Part shown: positions 35,251 through 46,651 of the stretch, in pieces
Layout: every line of letters starts with the position of its first letter
Position numbering within the stretch: position 1 is the first letter of the stretch
Source of the DNA: Pogostemon cablin
Lineage: Eukaryota; Streptophyta; Magnoliopsida; Lamiales; Lamiaceae
Reading direction: 5' to 3'
Assembly: GCA_023678885.1 (NCBI GenBank)
Contig: CM042985.1
Coordinates: 15,664,465-15,728,464 of the forward strand
DNA length: 64,000 nt
Made by a program: the position numbers and the translations under genes
Notes under the pieces: generated by a model
Told to the model about the DNA's origin: nothing
What the model saw: only the letters and a program-made list of their open reading frames with translations
Database searches by the model: none

Positions 35251-38200
35251 TCACTAATAATGCCCTCTAGTATCTATTAAAGTCTCTAATGGAGAGGTGA
35301 GAGGTTAATAGAAATATGATGGTCTCGTGAGACTCTTCAGATACTTGAGTAAATTAGAAAGACAAGAGGTCATGATTAAGTTGATGAATGAATTGGAAAT
35401 ACTTGGGATAGAAATTGAAGGAGAAACCTAGCTCAATTTATTTTTCATAGTTTGCCTAAACGTTTTGAGCAAGTTTCACCTGAATTACAATAAGTTGTAT
35501 ATGGTGGGAAACTTCTGACAAAACATATGGCGAAGGAAAATCAATTTCATCAAGAGGTGAACAAGGATAGTATTTTATTCACTAGTTGTTGAAACATGAT
35601 TAATGATGGCGTTTACTGACACGTTGTGTGTAAATACCCGAATCATTAAATGTTTTAAACATAGTGATGATAAGATAATTTAATACATGGATAAACTACA
35701 AAAGTAGTGGCTGTTGCAGTGGGAGTTGTTTAGCTATCTAATGATAGGAATAAACGTTTGATTTTGAGGAATTGTCTTTACGTATGTTTTTTATAGAAAG
35801 AATTTTATTTCGATTTCTATGCATTTACAGATGGATACTCTATTTCATTTAAATGACATGATCAGTAAAATAAAAGATGGAGCTATAATCTGTTATGGTA
35901 CGATAGTGACAATTTGTACACTCTTAAATTATTTTTATCCCAAAGTGCAACAATTAGTAATTAATAATGCATCTTCTACTCTTAGTAAAAGAAAAGAACC
36001 TTCGAAGATGAACTAAACATACTTTTGGCATCTAAGACTATATCATTTTACTTAAGTACGATTCGAAAGTTGATAGTCGATGGACCATTAGGTTTATCGG
36101 ATGAGAAAATTATCAAACTTGTGAGTCTTACTTGGAAGTAAAATGATTAATTGCCTTTTCAAGGTAAATGGGTATAGAGCTATATAAAGATATGTTGGAA
36201 TTGGTTCATTTTGATTTAAGCGATCCTAAGATTATCCTGACGAGAGGTGGTTATGAATATTTGACGATTATTCTAGAAACAAGATATATTTATTTGATGC
36301 ACTGCAAGCCTAAGTGCTATGATTAATTCAAGAAGTGCATGACTGATGCAGTGAGACATCATGGAAAATATATCAAGTCACTGCAATCTGATCGTAGTAG
36401 CGAGTACCTCTTAGGATATTTAGGAGCTGTTAATCAGATGGTGAGATTGAATCTCAAGTATGGATACACGGGGCAAACCCCAGCTGAATGGTGTAGTAAG
36501 AAGAAGGAATAAGTCTTATGGTAATAGTTAGATAGATGATGAATTATTTGAAATTACAAAATTTATTTTATGGGTAAGCCCTAGAAACAACATGTCGAAT
36601 TGATGTTTGTGGGATATCCTAAAAAAAAGTGTGACTATTAATACGAACACTAGATTTTTTAGAAAGGACTATGTAATAAATTATAAATCCATGTATAAGT
36701 TGTTCTAGAGTTGTGAGAACGGAAACAGAAATTTTAGTACCAAGACTACAAGAGGATATACCACAAGTAAACTGCATCGCATATCACATCTGATACACAA
36801 TTGCATGTAGTGCCTTGTCATAGTGGGAGGTTGTTAAACAGCCAAAAAGATTTATATCTTGGGAGAGTCGTGAGACTTGGTCCCTAGTAACATGAAATCA
36901 TCCCATGGACACGATAAAGCACTACAAGATCGACATGTGGAATCTTAGTAAGTTGTAATGAATTTTGAAATAAAATCTATGGATTTTAAATTAACTCTGG
37001 AAGCTTGTAGAACCACTAAATGGTGTAAAAGTCATTGGATGTGCGGTTCTACAAAATTAAAAGAGGATCAATCACATAATGTCGATCTGGATTCTTTTAT
37101 TGCTGCTCATATTAATTATGAGGTAAAACAAAAAGATGTCAAGACAACTTTCCTGATTGGAAGTCTTGAGGAAAACATCTATGTGGAGCAACCAAAGTCA
37201 TTCATTTCAAAGGGTTAAGAGCATTTTGAATGTAAGCTTAAAAATGTCCATCAATGGGTTAAAGCAAGCTTCAAGATTATCCATTTTGATAAGAAAATCC
37301 AACCATAAGGATTTAATCAATGCTCGGATGGGTCTTGTGTATTGAAAGGAGTGACGAAAATATGATGGTATTTCTTGTATGTACGTAGATGGTAACTTGC
37401 TCATTGGAGATAATGAAAAAGTATTTTCGAGAGTATGGATATGGTTAATAAAACAGTATGAAATGAAGGAATTATGAGAAGCAAAATATATCCTTGCGAT
37501 GATGGTAATAAAGATCACAAGATAGGATGTTGTGCTTATCTCAAACTTCATAAATTGATACAATCCTCACTCGTTTTAGCATGTGACTTTATCTGAGAAT
37601 TTGTGTCTTAAGGCACAATAGAAGATAAAATAGATAAGGGCGGTTCCCTGTGCTTCGGCAATAAGGAAGCTTAATCTATGGAATGCTATGTACGAGATTG
37701 GATATCTGTATTACCAATGGCATAGTTAGCGGGTATCAAGGTAACCCGGAGCACGAATATGGAATTATGATAAAACATATATGAAGTACCTGAAGAGGAC
37801 TGGAAATTATATACAAGCTTACCAGTATAATTTATTACTTCATGATGGTTACTTAGATTCGGATTTTTGAATCATAGGGACGGGAGTAAATCCACCTCAA
37901 GGTTATGTGTTTAATGGAAGTAGATTCATATTTTGGAGGAGTGTTATATAGAAATATATTTCGAACACCACCATGAAATAATGATATATTGGAGCCTTGT
38001 GGCAGCTAAAGTATCTATACAGTTCCAGAAACTTCATAATGAACTTAGATGTGATTATGAGTTTGTCCAAGGTTATCACAATTTATTGTGATAATAATGG
38101 TGCAGTAGCAAACTTGAAGGAATCACGAGTCCATACATAAATTAAACACATTGATAGCTAGTACTACCTGATACGAGAAATCGTATGATGAGGGGAAGGT

Positions 38201-38340
38201 TGTTGTCGCCTAGATTGCATCGGATAATAACCTAGTAAACCCTTTTACAAGGACCTTTAGGCGAGAGCTATTAATGGTCAAGTAGTGGGAGAGGTAATCA
38301 AATATATGGCAGCAGATATGACAGCATAGTCTTTTGGTAT
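35251..38340 (+). pseudogene. C2 gag-pol remnant (Ty1-copia), degenerate
   Basis: Collinear with 23,401-26,500. Gag about 35,375-35,500, protease region about 35,600-35,800, integrase about 36,190-36,560 (MLELVHFDL), RT about 36,958-37,430 with DVKTTFLIGSLEENIYVEQP at about 37,135, RNase H about 37,750-38,190. Stops and indels throughout, worse than C1. Confidence 0.82.
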
Positions 38341-38351
38341 AAGTGGGAGAT
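38341..38351 (+). promoter_or_regulatory. Polypurine tract, C2
   Basis: AAGTGGGAGAT, identical to that of C1, immediately before the 3' LTR. Confidence 0.8.
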
Positions 38352-39680
38352 TATTAGATTGTATACTAAAAGTCTAGCTTTTTGTATGAACATTGTTTAA
38401 ATATTTAATTTATTTAAAATGAGAATCATGTTATTAAACGTTTGCAATTGTATTGTTGTAAAAGTCCATTTACTTTATAATGTAGGTAATGTGGTGTGTG
38501 GCGTCATACAGAAGATCATATTATCGGCTCCTTATAAAGTATAAATAGTGTTCAGAACCGAGATAGATGGAGACTATCTATCGGTATGGTTGTAGTGTGA
38601 TTTGACATTAGTCTGTCTTGACTACAAAATTATACTAGTGCACTTTGAGTGCATTGAGCAGGACCGCTGTTGAGATCGTTCTGTTTATACTGACGATATA
38701 ATAGAACTAGATCTTAGTTATTATGGAAGTTCATCCTCTTAATCCCTATACAATAACCTCGATACGTAAGCCAGTATTTATTTCTTTAATTCATCAATGG
38801 GTGAGATTTAATAATTAAATCAATATGCTCGGTAAGTTAGGAGATGGTGTTGTCTCTATGGTGTGCTATTGATTGTAGAAGGAATCCATGTCCTAACGGA
38901 ATTGGTTGATGATGTCCCCTTGAGGAGCTCATAAGGATTATCATGTAAACTCTGCAGGTAGATTTATTCCGGCATGATAATAAGGTTGAATGGTACTACT
39001 CTTGGTAATTATATTAATTAATGGAGTTGTCAGTAACTTAATTAATTAATGGGTATTGAATCTTAAACACGGGAAGACTAACAGGCTCATAATAAGAAGG
39101 AGCCCATAAACGTAATTTGAGATTAGGGTGGCAGTGCAATAATATTTCTTTAGCGGAATAATTTATTATTATTGGACATAAGTATAAATTTTGGGCTAAA
39201 CTTGGATGCTTAAGCTCAATGGGACGCCCAAACCCTAATTTCTCCTCCTGGTCCCTATTGTAGCCTATATAATAGCCAATCTTAGCAGTCAAGGTATCTT
39301 AATTCACACGACAAAAACTGTGAGAGAGAGATTAACTGCAGATTGTGTTCGTCTCGTAGATCATTGGGAGGTCATTTGCTATTTCAGTCCATCAACTTTA
39401 CTAATTTTTCTAAAATCGTGTGGAAGTCCAAACTTGACTTGTAATATACTGAAGGAAAACCACGGAATAGAGGATCTTTTTGGCGCGTAGATCACTCAAA
39501 TTGGAGATCAAACGAGTAAGATATGGCCGAAACCGTGAGGCCGCACAGTCTTCCGGCGAGAATCCTTCTTCTTGAACATACCCTGGTGAAATGTAATACA
39601 TTTCTTGTTTTCTTACTTCCGCTGTAGAAACGTATGGAACCCTAACGATTCACATTAACCAAAAGATCCGAACACTAATA
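38352..39680 (+). repeat. 3' LTR of C2
   Basis: 1,329 bp starting TATTAGATTGTATACT (mutated from TGTTGG) and ending CGAACACTAATA (from CGAACGCCAACA). Clearly more diverged from its partner than the C1 pair. Confidence 0.85.
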
Positions 39681-39717
39681 TTTTCCGCCCATTTGGCATG
39701 TGGGATATAATACCTAT

Positions 39718-39721
<4 letters not shown>
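39681..39721 (-). repeat. T1 5' LTR, distal remainder
   Basis: TTTTCCGCCC...CCTATAACA. It begins with the C2 target duplicate and ends with the outer LTR terminus (TGTTAT on the minus strand), next to the (AT)n run that was probably the T1 target. Confidence 0.6.

Positions 39722-39722
<1 letters not shown>

Positions 39723-39802
<80 letters not shown>
39723..39802. repeat. (AT)n microsatellite
   Basis: About 40 uninterrupted AT dinucleotides abutting the T1 LTR terminus. Length is likely variable and sequencing-sensitive. Confidence 0.95.
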
Positions 39803-39805
<3 letters not shown>

Positions 39806-40084
39806 TCGTTAGAGAATATAAAAATATTGTTAGTATAAAAAAATTGAGCGAATAAAGTTAAATCTTTAGTCAATCTTAAAGCTGGACGAACGAAGTATCA
39901 TACATTATTACCCAAAAATATCATACTATCTCAAAAAGTGACATTTCTTAAACTCTATAGCTACAGTACACGTGAAGGTGTGTATGAATTTGGGACGGAG
40001 GAAGTAATATTTTATGGGGCAATGTGAGACTGATCAATGTGAACATTTTTCTTTTTTCTTAATAAATTACTCCCTCTGTCTCAC
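39803..40084. other. Unassigned spacer with MITE ends
   Basis: No coding signal. GGGACGGAGGAAGTA (39,991-40,005) looks like the right end of a Stowaway element, and ACTCCCTCTGTCTCA (40,069-40,083) like a left end broken by the LTR fragment that follows. Confidence 0.45.
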
Positions 40085-40370
40085 TGATTAGAGTGAAAAT
40101 AAGCGTGTTTTAATGGTTAATTTAACACCTTTTTGATGGAAATTATTGTTATATATTAGAATAATGTCTTATATTTGATATTTGTGAGAAAAATGTGCAC
40201 TTGAGGTGTTTTATTATATTTTAGGTAGAAAAATGATCAAAAGTGCAAAGTTGGAGAAAAGGTGCAACTTGTGCAAGAATGCTGAAAAACGCACGTCCAA
40301 CTTGTGTAATTATTTTATATTTGTGTGGAGCTCAAAAATGGAAGTGTGATACATGGTTGGAAAGCCACAT
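40085..40370 (+). repeat. Athila-like LTR fragment, 5' end
   Basis: Starts TGATTAGAGTGAAAATAAGC and is collinear with 52,373-52,670 up to GAAAGCCACATAAGAGAGAG, then stops matching. It faces the inverted fragment at 44,266-44,838 across 3.9 kb of unrelated DNA. Confidence 0.7.
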
Positions 40371-40454
40371 AAGAGAGAGCGATTCTCTACGAAGATCAAA
40401 GACTTCAGAATTATCTGAATAGTTTTTCGAATTCTTCAATGAGAATCAACTCAA

Positions 40455-40675
40455 GAACAGAATATATCTGGGATTCAGGTTCTAAACGCCCGGATTAAGC
40501 GTTCTATAGTCAAGTTTTTCAGTGAACGCCTATAGTTTGGGATTCAGGTGTTAAACTGTCCGAATTTAAGCCTGCCTTAGTCAAAGTTCTTCCAAGAACG
40601 ACCTATAATCTGGAATTCAGGTGTTAAACCACCCGCATTTAAGTATTTTTAAGTCGAACACTCATTAAAATAATT
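40455..40675 (+). repeat. About 75-bp repeat, three copies (left block)
   Basis: Three degenerate copies of a unit with CTGGGATTCAGGTGTTAAAC and CCCGAATTTAAG, at about 40,467, 40,530 and 40,607. A related block in the same orientation lies at 43,893-44,100. Confidence 0.55.
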
Positions 40676-40689
40676 AAATAATTATAATT

Positions 40690-43290
40690 ATGACTTGTAT
40701 CATTTATTAAAAAATTAATAATATTAAATATATATCCAATCCTTACTATCTATTTTTCAAACAAATCTCAACCAAGAATAAATCCAATGCAATCTATTTC
40801 TCAAACAAATCTCAACCACCCATTCTCAAATAAATCTCAACCACCTATTGAAATAAATAAATTATATAATTGTAATTATGAAAATTTTAAATTAAGAAAT
40901 AATTAAATAATTGTAATAATTGGCCCTAGCCATCTGTTTCTCAAACAAAAATCAGTCACCCATTATAATAATTAAATTAAATAATTGTAATTATGATTTT
41001 TTTCAAATTAAGAAATAATTAAATAATTATAATAAATCTAATCATGTGCATCTATTTCTCAAACAAATCTCAACCACCCATTAAAATAATTAAATCATTA
41101 TAATTATGACTTTTTCAAATTAGAAAATAAGATATTATTTATTAAATAAATTAAAAATATTAAATATAAATTCAATCATAATCATCTATTTTTCAAACAA
41201 ATTTCAACCACCCGTTAAAATAATTAAAATAATTGTAATTATAACTTTTTCAAATTAGGAAATAATTTAAGGTTTAAGGTTTAATGTTTTAGGGTTTTAA
41301 GGTTTTAGGGTTAAGGATTTTATGGTTTATGGCATAATATTTTCAGTCACCCACCCATTTAAATAATTACTCCCTCCGTCACACCACAAGGAGTGCATTT
41401 TGCCATTTTCATTCGTCCCAATACAAAAAAATTGCATTTCCTTTTTTAATAAATGGGACCCACACAAATAATTAATATATCTCCATAGGACCCACATACC
41501 ACACTAATACACCTACCTACTTTACATTAAATTATTATTTCTCTTTCCTTATCTATACATTAAATATACTATCCTTTAATTTAAGTACAAAAAAGTTTCG
41601 CCACCCTTGTGGTGGAATGGAGGGAGTATATAATTATAATTATGATTTTTCAAATTAGGAAATAATTTAGTACAAATCTTGACATCTAGAATAAATCAAA
41701 TCCTGGCCATCTATTTCTCAAACAAATCTTAGCCATCTATTAAAATAATTAAATTAAATAATTGTAATTATTACTTTTTCAAATTAAGAAATAATTTAGT
41801 CAAATCTAGAATAAATCTTATGTTAGACATCTATTTCTTAAACAAATCTCAGCCACCTCTCAGCCACCCACTAAAATAATTAAATAATTATAATAAATCC
41901 AATCATGACCATCTATTTCTCAAACAAATCTCAGACACTCATTCAAATAATAATTAAATAATTATAATTATAACCTTTTCAAATTAGGAAATAATATACA
42001 ATTATTTATTAATAAATTAATATTATTTAATATAAATCCAAACCTAACCGTCTATTTTCAAATAAATCTCAATCACCCATTAAAATAATTAAATAATTGT
42101 AATTATAACTTTATGAAATCAGGAAATAATTTAATTTTTTAAAAGGGTTTAGGGCTTTAGGGTTTAGGGTTTATCTTACACAAATTTCAGCCACCCATTC
42201 AAATAATTATAATTAGGACTTTTTCAAATTAGAAAATAATATATTATTTATTAAAAAATTAATAATATTAAATATAAATCCAATCCTGAGCATCTATTTT
42301 TCAATCAAATCTCAACCACCCATTAAAATAATTAAATAATTGTAATTATAACTTTTTCAAATTTGAAAATAATTTAATGTTTCCAAAAGGGTTTAGGATT
42401 TTAGGGTTTAGGGTATCGGGTTTTAGGAACAAATCTCATCCACCCTTTAAAATAAATAATTATAATTATGACTTTTTCAAATTAGGAAATAAGATAATAT
42501 TTATTAAAAATTAATAATATTAAATATAAATCCAATTCTAACCGTCTATTTTTTAAATAAATCTCAACCAACCATTAAAATAGTTAAATAATTATAATTT
42601 TAACCTTTTCAAATTATGAAATAATTTAATGTTTCGAAAGGGTTTAGGGTTTTAGAGTTTTAGGTTTTATTTTAAACAAATCTCAGCCACCCATTAAAAT
42701 AATTAAATAATAATTATGACCTTTTCAAATTACGAAATAGATATTATTTATTAAAAAATTAATAATATTAAATATAAATTCAATCCTAACCATCTAATTT
42801 TTAAACAAATCTCAACCACCCGTTAAAACAATTAAATATTTATAAGGGTTTAGGGTTCACAGAGGGTTTATGGTTTAGGTTTTAGGTTTATGACATAATA
42901 TATGTTTTCAATTAGCCACCCATTAAATTAAAATAATTAAATAATTATAATTATGACTTTTTCCAATCAGAAAATAATTTAATCCAAATCTTGACCATCT
43001 ATTTTTCTAACTAACTTCTGCCACCAATTAAAATAATTAAATAATTATAAGTGTTTAGGTTTTAGGGTATACGTCATAATGTTTTCAGAAAGTTTAGGGT
43101 TTAGGGTCAAATCTTAGCCACCCATTAAAATAATTAAAAAATTATAGTTATGACTTTTTCAAATCAGGAATAAGATATTATTTATTAAAAATTAAATAAT
43201 ATCTTTGAATATATTTAAAATTTTCAAACAAATTTCAGTCACCCATTAAAATAATTAAATAATTGTATACACAAAACTTTAGATGAGTCT
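40690..43290. repeat. AT-rich satellite-like tandem array with telomere-like tracts
   Basis: About 2.3 kb of degenerate repeats (MITE excluded). Core: ATCTATTTCTCAAACAAATC, TCAACCACCCATTAAAATAA, TTAAATAATTATAATTATGA, CTTTTTCAAATTAGGAAATA. The monomer is about 110-170 bp in short and long forms, the latter with TTAATAATATTAAATATAAA. Some monomers carry GGGTTTAGGG-type tracts (near 41,270, 42,145, 42,390, 42,645, 42,850 and 43,060). Noncoding. Confidence 0.8.
41370..41626. mobile_element. Stowaway-like MITE in the tandem array
   Basis: 257 bp with inverted ends CTCCCTCCGTCACACCACAA and CACCCTTGTGGTGGAATGGA plus GGGAG, flanked by TA at 41,368 and 41,627. Inserted after the array expanded, since no other monomer contains it. 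Confidence 0.88.
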
Positions 43291-44265
43291 TTTAAATTAT
43301 TTATAATGGAAGTTTAGTTGACATAATTAATAGTAAAATATTTCATTAATTGATTTATGTTTATAAATTAGTACTCCCTCCGTCCCACAAAAGATTGTAC
43401 CCCCTGTAAACAATTAAAATTCACGGTCCAATCAAATGGCGACACATGGATTTTATTGATTAAATATCAATTTTAATTTATTATATTTTATTTTGGGGAT
43501 TTAATAAATTAATTCCTAAAATAGATTAATAAATAATTGATAATTAATTTAATACCCAACAAATTAAGTAGGGTTTAAATTAAGTAAAACTTGACCCCTA
43601 AGTTAAGTAAAGCATGGAGGGTTCCAGAATCAGGTCAAATTAAGCAATGACCAATCAAGCTGTGATATATTTGGAATGGCCCAAGCCCACAGAACCAGGC
43701 CAAATCTGTCATAGACCAATCAGATTGCAAGTTATTTATGGGACATGCTCATCCTTCACCTATATAAGGAGCCCTCCTTCATTCACTCCAGACACACTCA
43801 AATACTTGAAGACATAAATGCTCTGAAGAGATCAAGAATACGAGCAGTGCTCCCTTGAGATCTTCAAGCATCTTCAAGTCAAGAATGACAAACGATTCAG
43901 GATTAAGGTGCGGAGCCCCCCCAATCAAGCGTTCTTCATATACTAAGTTCTTCGGTGTTCTTCGCGCCAAGAACAGCATACGACCCGGGATTAAGGTGCT
44001 AAGCCACCCAAATCGAGTGTTCTTCGGATCAAGTACATTTAATCCAAACAAAGGCTCGACGCTTCTGGATTAACGTTACAAGGTCCCAAATCCGAGTTCG
44101 GACAAGCTTCAACTGAAGATCCGACTCAACACACACAGTCAACGCGGTCAACACACAAGCCAAGTCAAAGTCAAAGTCCAAATTGGTTCGAGAGAAGAAT
44201 CAGAGGATAGTAGAGATTGTTTCCTAAATTTTCAAGTTCAATCCGTCTGGACCAGAATGTCTCAG
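43291..44265 (+). other. Unclassified segment with promoter-like site and 75-bp repeats
   Basis: TACTCCCTCCGTCCCAC at 43,373 is one end of a Stowaway-like element with no visible partner. Two CCAATC/ACCAATCAG motifs (43,430 and 43,714) precede TATATAAGG at 43,761. Three copies of the 75-bp repeat follow at 43,893-44,100. The arrangement resembles an LTR or other retroelement promoter and leader, but I cannot assign it. No protein-like frame. Confidence 0.4.
43761..43769 (+). promoter_or_regulatory. TATA-like site TATATAAGG
   Basis: Preceded by CCAAT-like motifs and followed by a pyrimidine-rich stretch (GAGCCCTCCTTCATTCACTC) typical of plant transcription starts. It drives no recognisable gene here. 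Confidence 0.4.
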
Positions 44266-44838
44266 GTCGAACCTAGGTCGAACCGATTTGCGCAGTCTCG
44301 CTGTTTCACGTATAACTTTCACATCCGACCTCTGAATTGAGTGATTTTTGTGCTCACGCGATCCTCACTTCCTGGGCTTTCTATCCATATAAAGAACTCA
44401 CAAAAATTCAAAGAATTGAATTTGTAACAAGTCATGGAAAGTAGAACATCTGTTCTGTTCGGCACAGCTCGCGCGGCGTCACCACTTTGCTCATAACTTC
44501 CTCGTTCGGCCTCCGAATGGGATGTTCTTTACGCCAAAATGACACTCTCTTCAGTAGCTTTTCAACCATGTATCACAACATCAGTTTTGAGCTCCATACG
44601 AACACAGAATAATTATGAAAGTTGGACGTGCGTTTATCAGCATTCTTGCACAAATTGCACCTTTTCTCAAACTTGGCTCTTTTGATCCTTTTTCTACCTA
44701 AAACACAATAAAATACCTCAAGTGCACATAATTCTCACATATATCGAATATAAGACATTTGTGCTCATATAAGACTACAATATCAATCAAAAAGGTGTTA
44801 AATTGGATATTAAAACACGCTTATTTTCACTCTAATCA
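44266..44838 (-). repeat. E3L 3' LTR, first part
   Basis: Minus-strand start TGATTAGAGTGAAAATAAGC; collinear with 52,373-52,940. The match breaks just after two TCGA boxes at 44,265-44,284. Confidence 0.8.
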
Positions 44839-44851
44839 AACCCCAAACTTG
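44839..44851 (-). promoter_or_regulatory. Polypurine tract, E3L
   Basis: Minus-strand CAAGTTTGGGGTT directly upstream of the LTR start. Confidence 0.75.
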
Positions 44852-46485
44852 TCCGTTGCTCGTCCCGAGGCAACAAAATAAAAAATAAAGTGTGAGAGAG
44901 AGTAAGAAAATTAGCGGGGAAACAAGGACTATGACCAATACCCCATTCAAAATACAATTATCATCAACTTAGGCCATGCAACTCTCATTACATGTAATAA
45001 TCAATTCGTAGCATACAAGTTAAGACAATCACCACTAATTCAAATGCTCCATTGACATGTTCTCACGGGGAGTATATATCACTCGCACTCAAGTGTAGAA
45101 GATGTACACTTATGGATTAAGGTGTTTACGCTCAGATTCAATTCAAGTGCATGCGTAACCATAAGCTTGCCAAACGTCTCAAACTCTCCACCACTTAAAG
45201 TATGATTCGACAATGGGATCAAAAAGGACTTTTAATAGGATGTAATGTCAGCTCTTTGGTAAGGGTAGGAAACATATGGATAAAGTAACTCAATTTAGGA
45301 GAGAATTAAAACCGTAGATCTTTTGTACTGTAAATTTTTACACTTCAAGGCAATCCAGCTTCATGCTCTTCTAATTTTCTTTTCTCTCATTTCCTTTAAG
45401 CTCAACATACTTTCTCTTTCTTTCTCGAGGTACCAGTTTCGGGCACTACCTCTAATATCTTGGGGTACCAGTTTCGGGCACTACCCCTAAGCAACTTATT
45501 TTTAAGCTCATATTTTTCAGCTCATAATCACTTGTACAGCTCCAAATATTTTATTCCTTCCAAACTCCATGAAAATCAATTCACACACTTTGACAGGATT
45601 TAATTCTCCACTAAATATTGGAATTTAAGGCTCAAATAGGATATCAAAGTGGCTATCTTCGTAGGTTGCCAAAGAAATAAGATTTTTAGGCTCAACGGGG
45701 TTAACTACGGATATATAATTATTTGGTAGGGAATTATTTGGCTAAGTGACTCATAAATTCAAGGATGGCCTAAAATCATCTCCCATCATCTAACACACAT
45801 GTAGTTTCAAGTAAGACAAGAGGCAAGTTATAGAATACACACACAAGAATGATACTCACCAGAAAAGAAATATCATGTGATTATGTACATGATCAACAAG
45901 GCTCAAAATCTCACATGGGTTTTTAACAAGTAACAGAGCACTTTTCATGGTAGGTAATATCCCACAAGTACACATAGAACTTCATATCACAATATAACTC
46001 AAGTACACTTCCTTCATCAATTTCAAGAGCATATGAATTCCAAGACAATTTAAAAATAAGCTCACATGGATCACCACCATAAACTCAATCCTTCCACTCC
46101 TATGAATTAAAAGCACATATAAAAATAAGAAAAAAGAAAAGAGGGCACCTGATTTCTCCTTCAACGAATGCACGAGCTCCTCGAGTCGAAACCTCAATGT
46201 AGAACTCGTCTTGCCACTCTTTTACCTTTTTCTATCATCAAAGCTCAAACAAACTCATCATCACAAGATTCATCAATAATAAAATAGGAGAACTATAAGA
46301 AATAATAAATTGACTATCTAATCGACTCCACACACTAGAAACTCCACTGAACACTAGGCAAATTACAAAAAATCGACACATCAAAACCGATTAAAGTTTC
46401 AACATACCGCAAAAAATCAACTCACCTAGCAAACATTACAAAGAAAAGATTATATTCTTAGTGCTTCAATGAGGTAATAACATCA
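44852..46485 (-). other. E3L 3' noncoding region
   Basis: Collinear with 50,701-52,360 in inverse orientation. No coding potential; contains the paired GGTACC box at 45,429-45,485. Confidence 0.75.
45429..45485 (-). repeat. Paired GGTACC box (E3L)
   Basis: On the minus strand AGTGCCCGAAACTGGTACC occurs twice, plus-strand starts 45,429 and 45,464, again 35 bp apart. Confidence 0.8.
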
Positions 46486-46500
46486 CACCCCCCCAAACTT
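46486..46500 (-). promoter_or_regulatory. Internal polypurine-like tract (E3L)
   Basis: Minus-strand AAGTTTGGGGGGGTG followed by TGATG, about 150 bp after the gag-pro stop and 1.65 kb before the LTR. Confidence 0.65.
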
Positions 46501-46651
46501 AGTAAAAACGTAAGTCGAAACTAAGTTTGAAAAGAGATGTAATTGCCGATTAGTAAGCCCCTTAAATATAAAAATTTCTTACTCACACGAAAGAAATAAA
46601 GCAATAAAACTGAAAGGCACCAAACAGGCGCTCATGTTTAACGTCGTAGAG

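Larger units (their letters stand above)
31495..39680 (+). mobile_element. Ty1-copia element C2, older and rearranged
   Basis: Same family as C1. 5' LTR 31,495-32,764 lacks its last roughly 115 bases and the primer site; the 3' LTR is 38,352-39,680. Left flank TTTTT and right flank TTTTC fit a target duplication inside the T1 LTR. Interior in C1 order but with more decay, and it carries a Stowaway MITE. Confidence 0.9.
17274..39721 (-). mobile_element. Tat/Retand-type element T1, truncated, split by C1 and C2
   Basis: Oldest layer of the nest. Minus-strand order: LTR (39,721-39,681 joined to 31,494-30,565), primer site, gag, protease, RT, RNase H and start of a second RNase H-like domain, ending at 17,274. 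C1 interrupts it at 19,658-27,840 and C2 interrupts its LTR at 31,495-39,680; sequence joins across both. The remainder, including integrase and 3' LTR, is absent from the window. Confidence 0.82.

Noticed and set aside
39655..39873. Open frame of repeated Tyr-Ile
   Set aside because: Translation of the (AT)n microsatellite.
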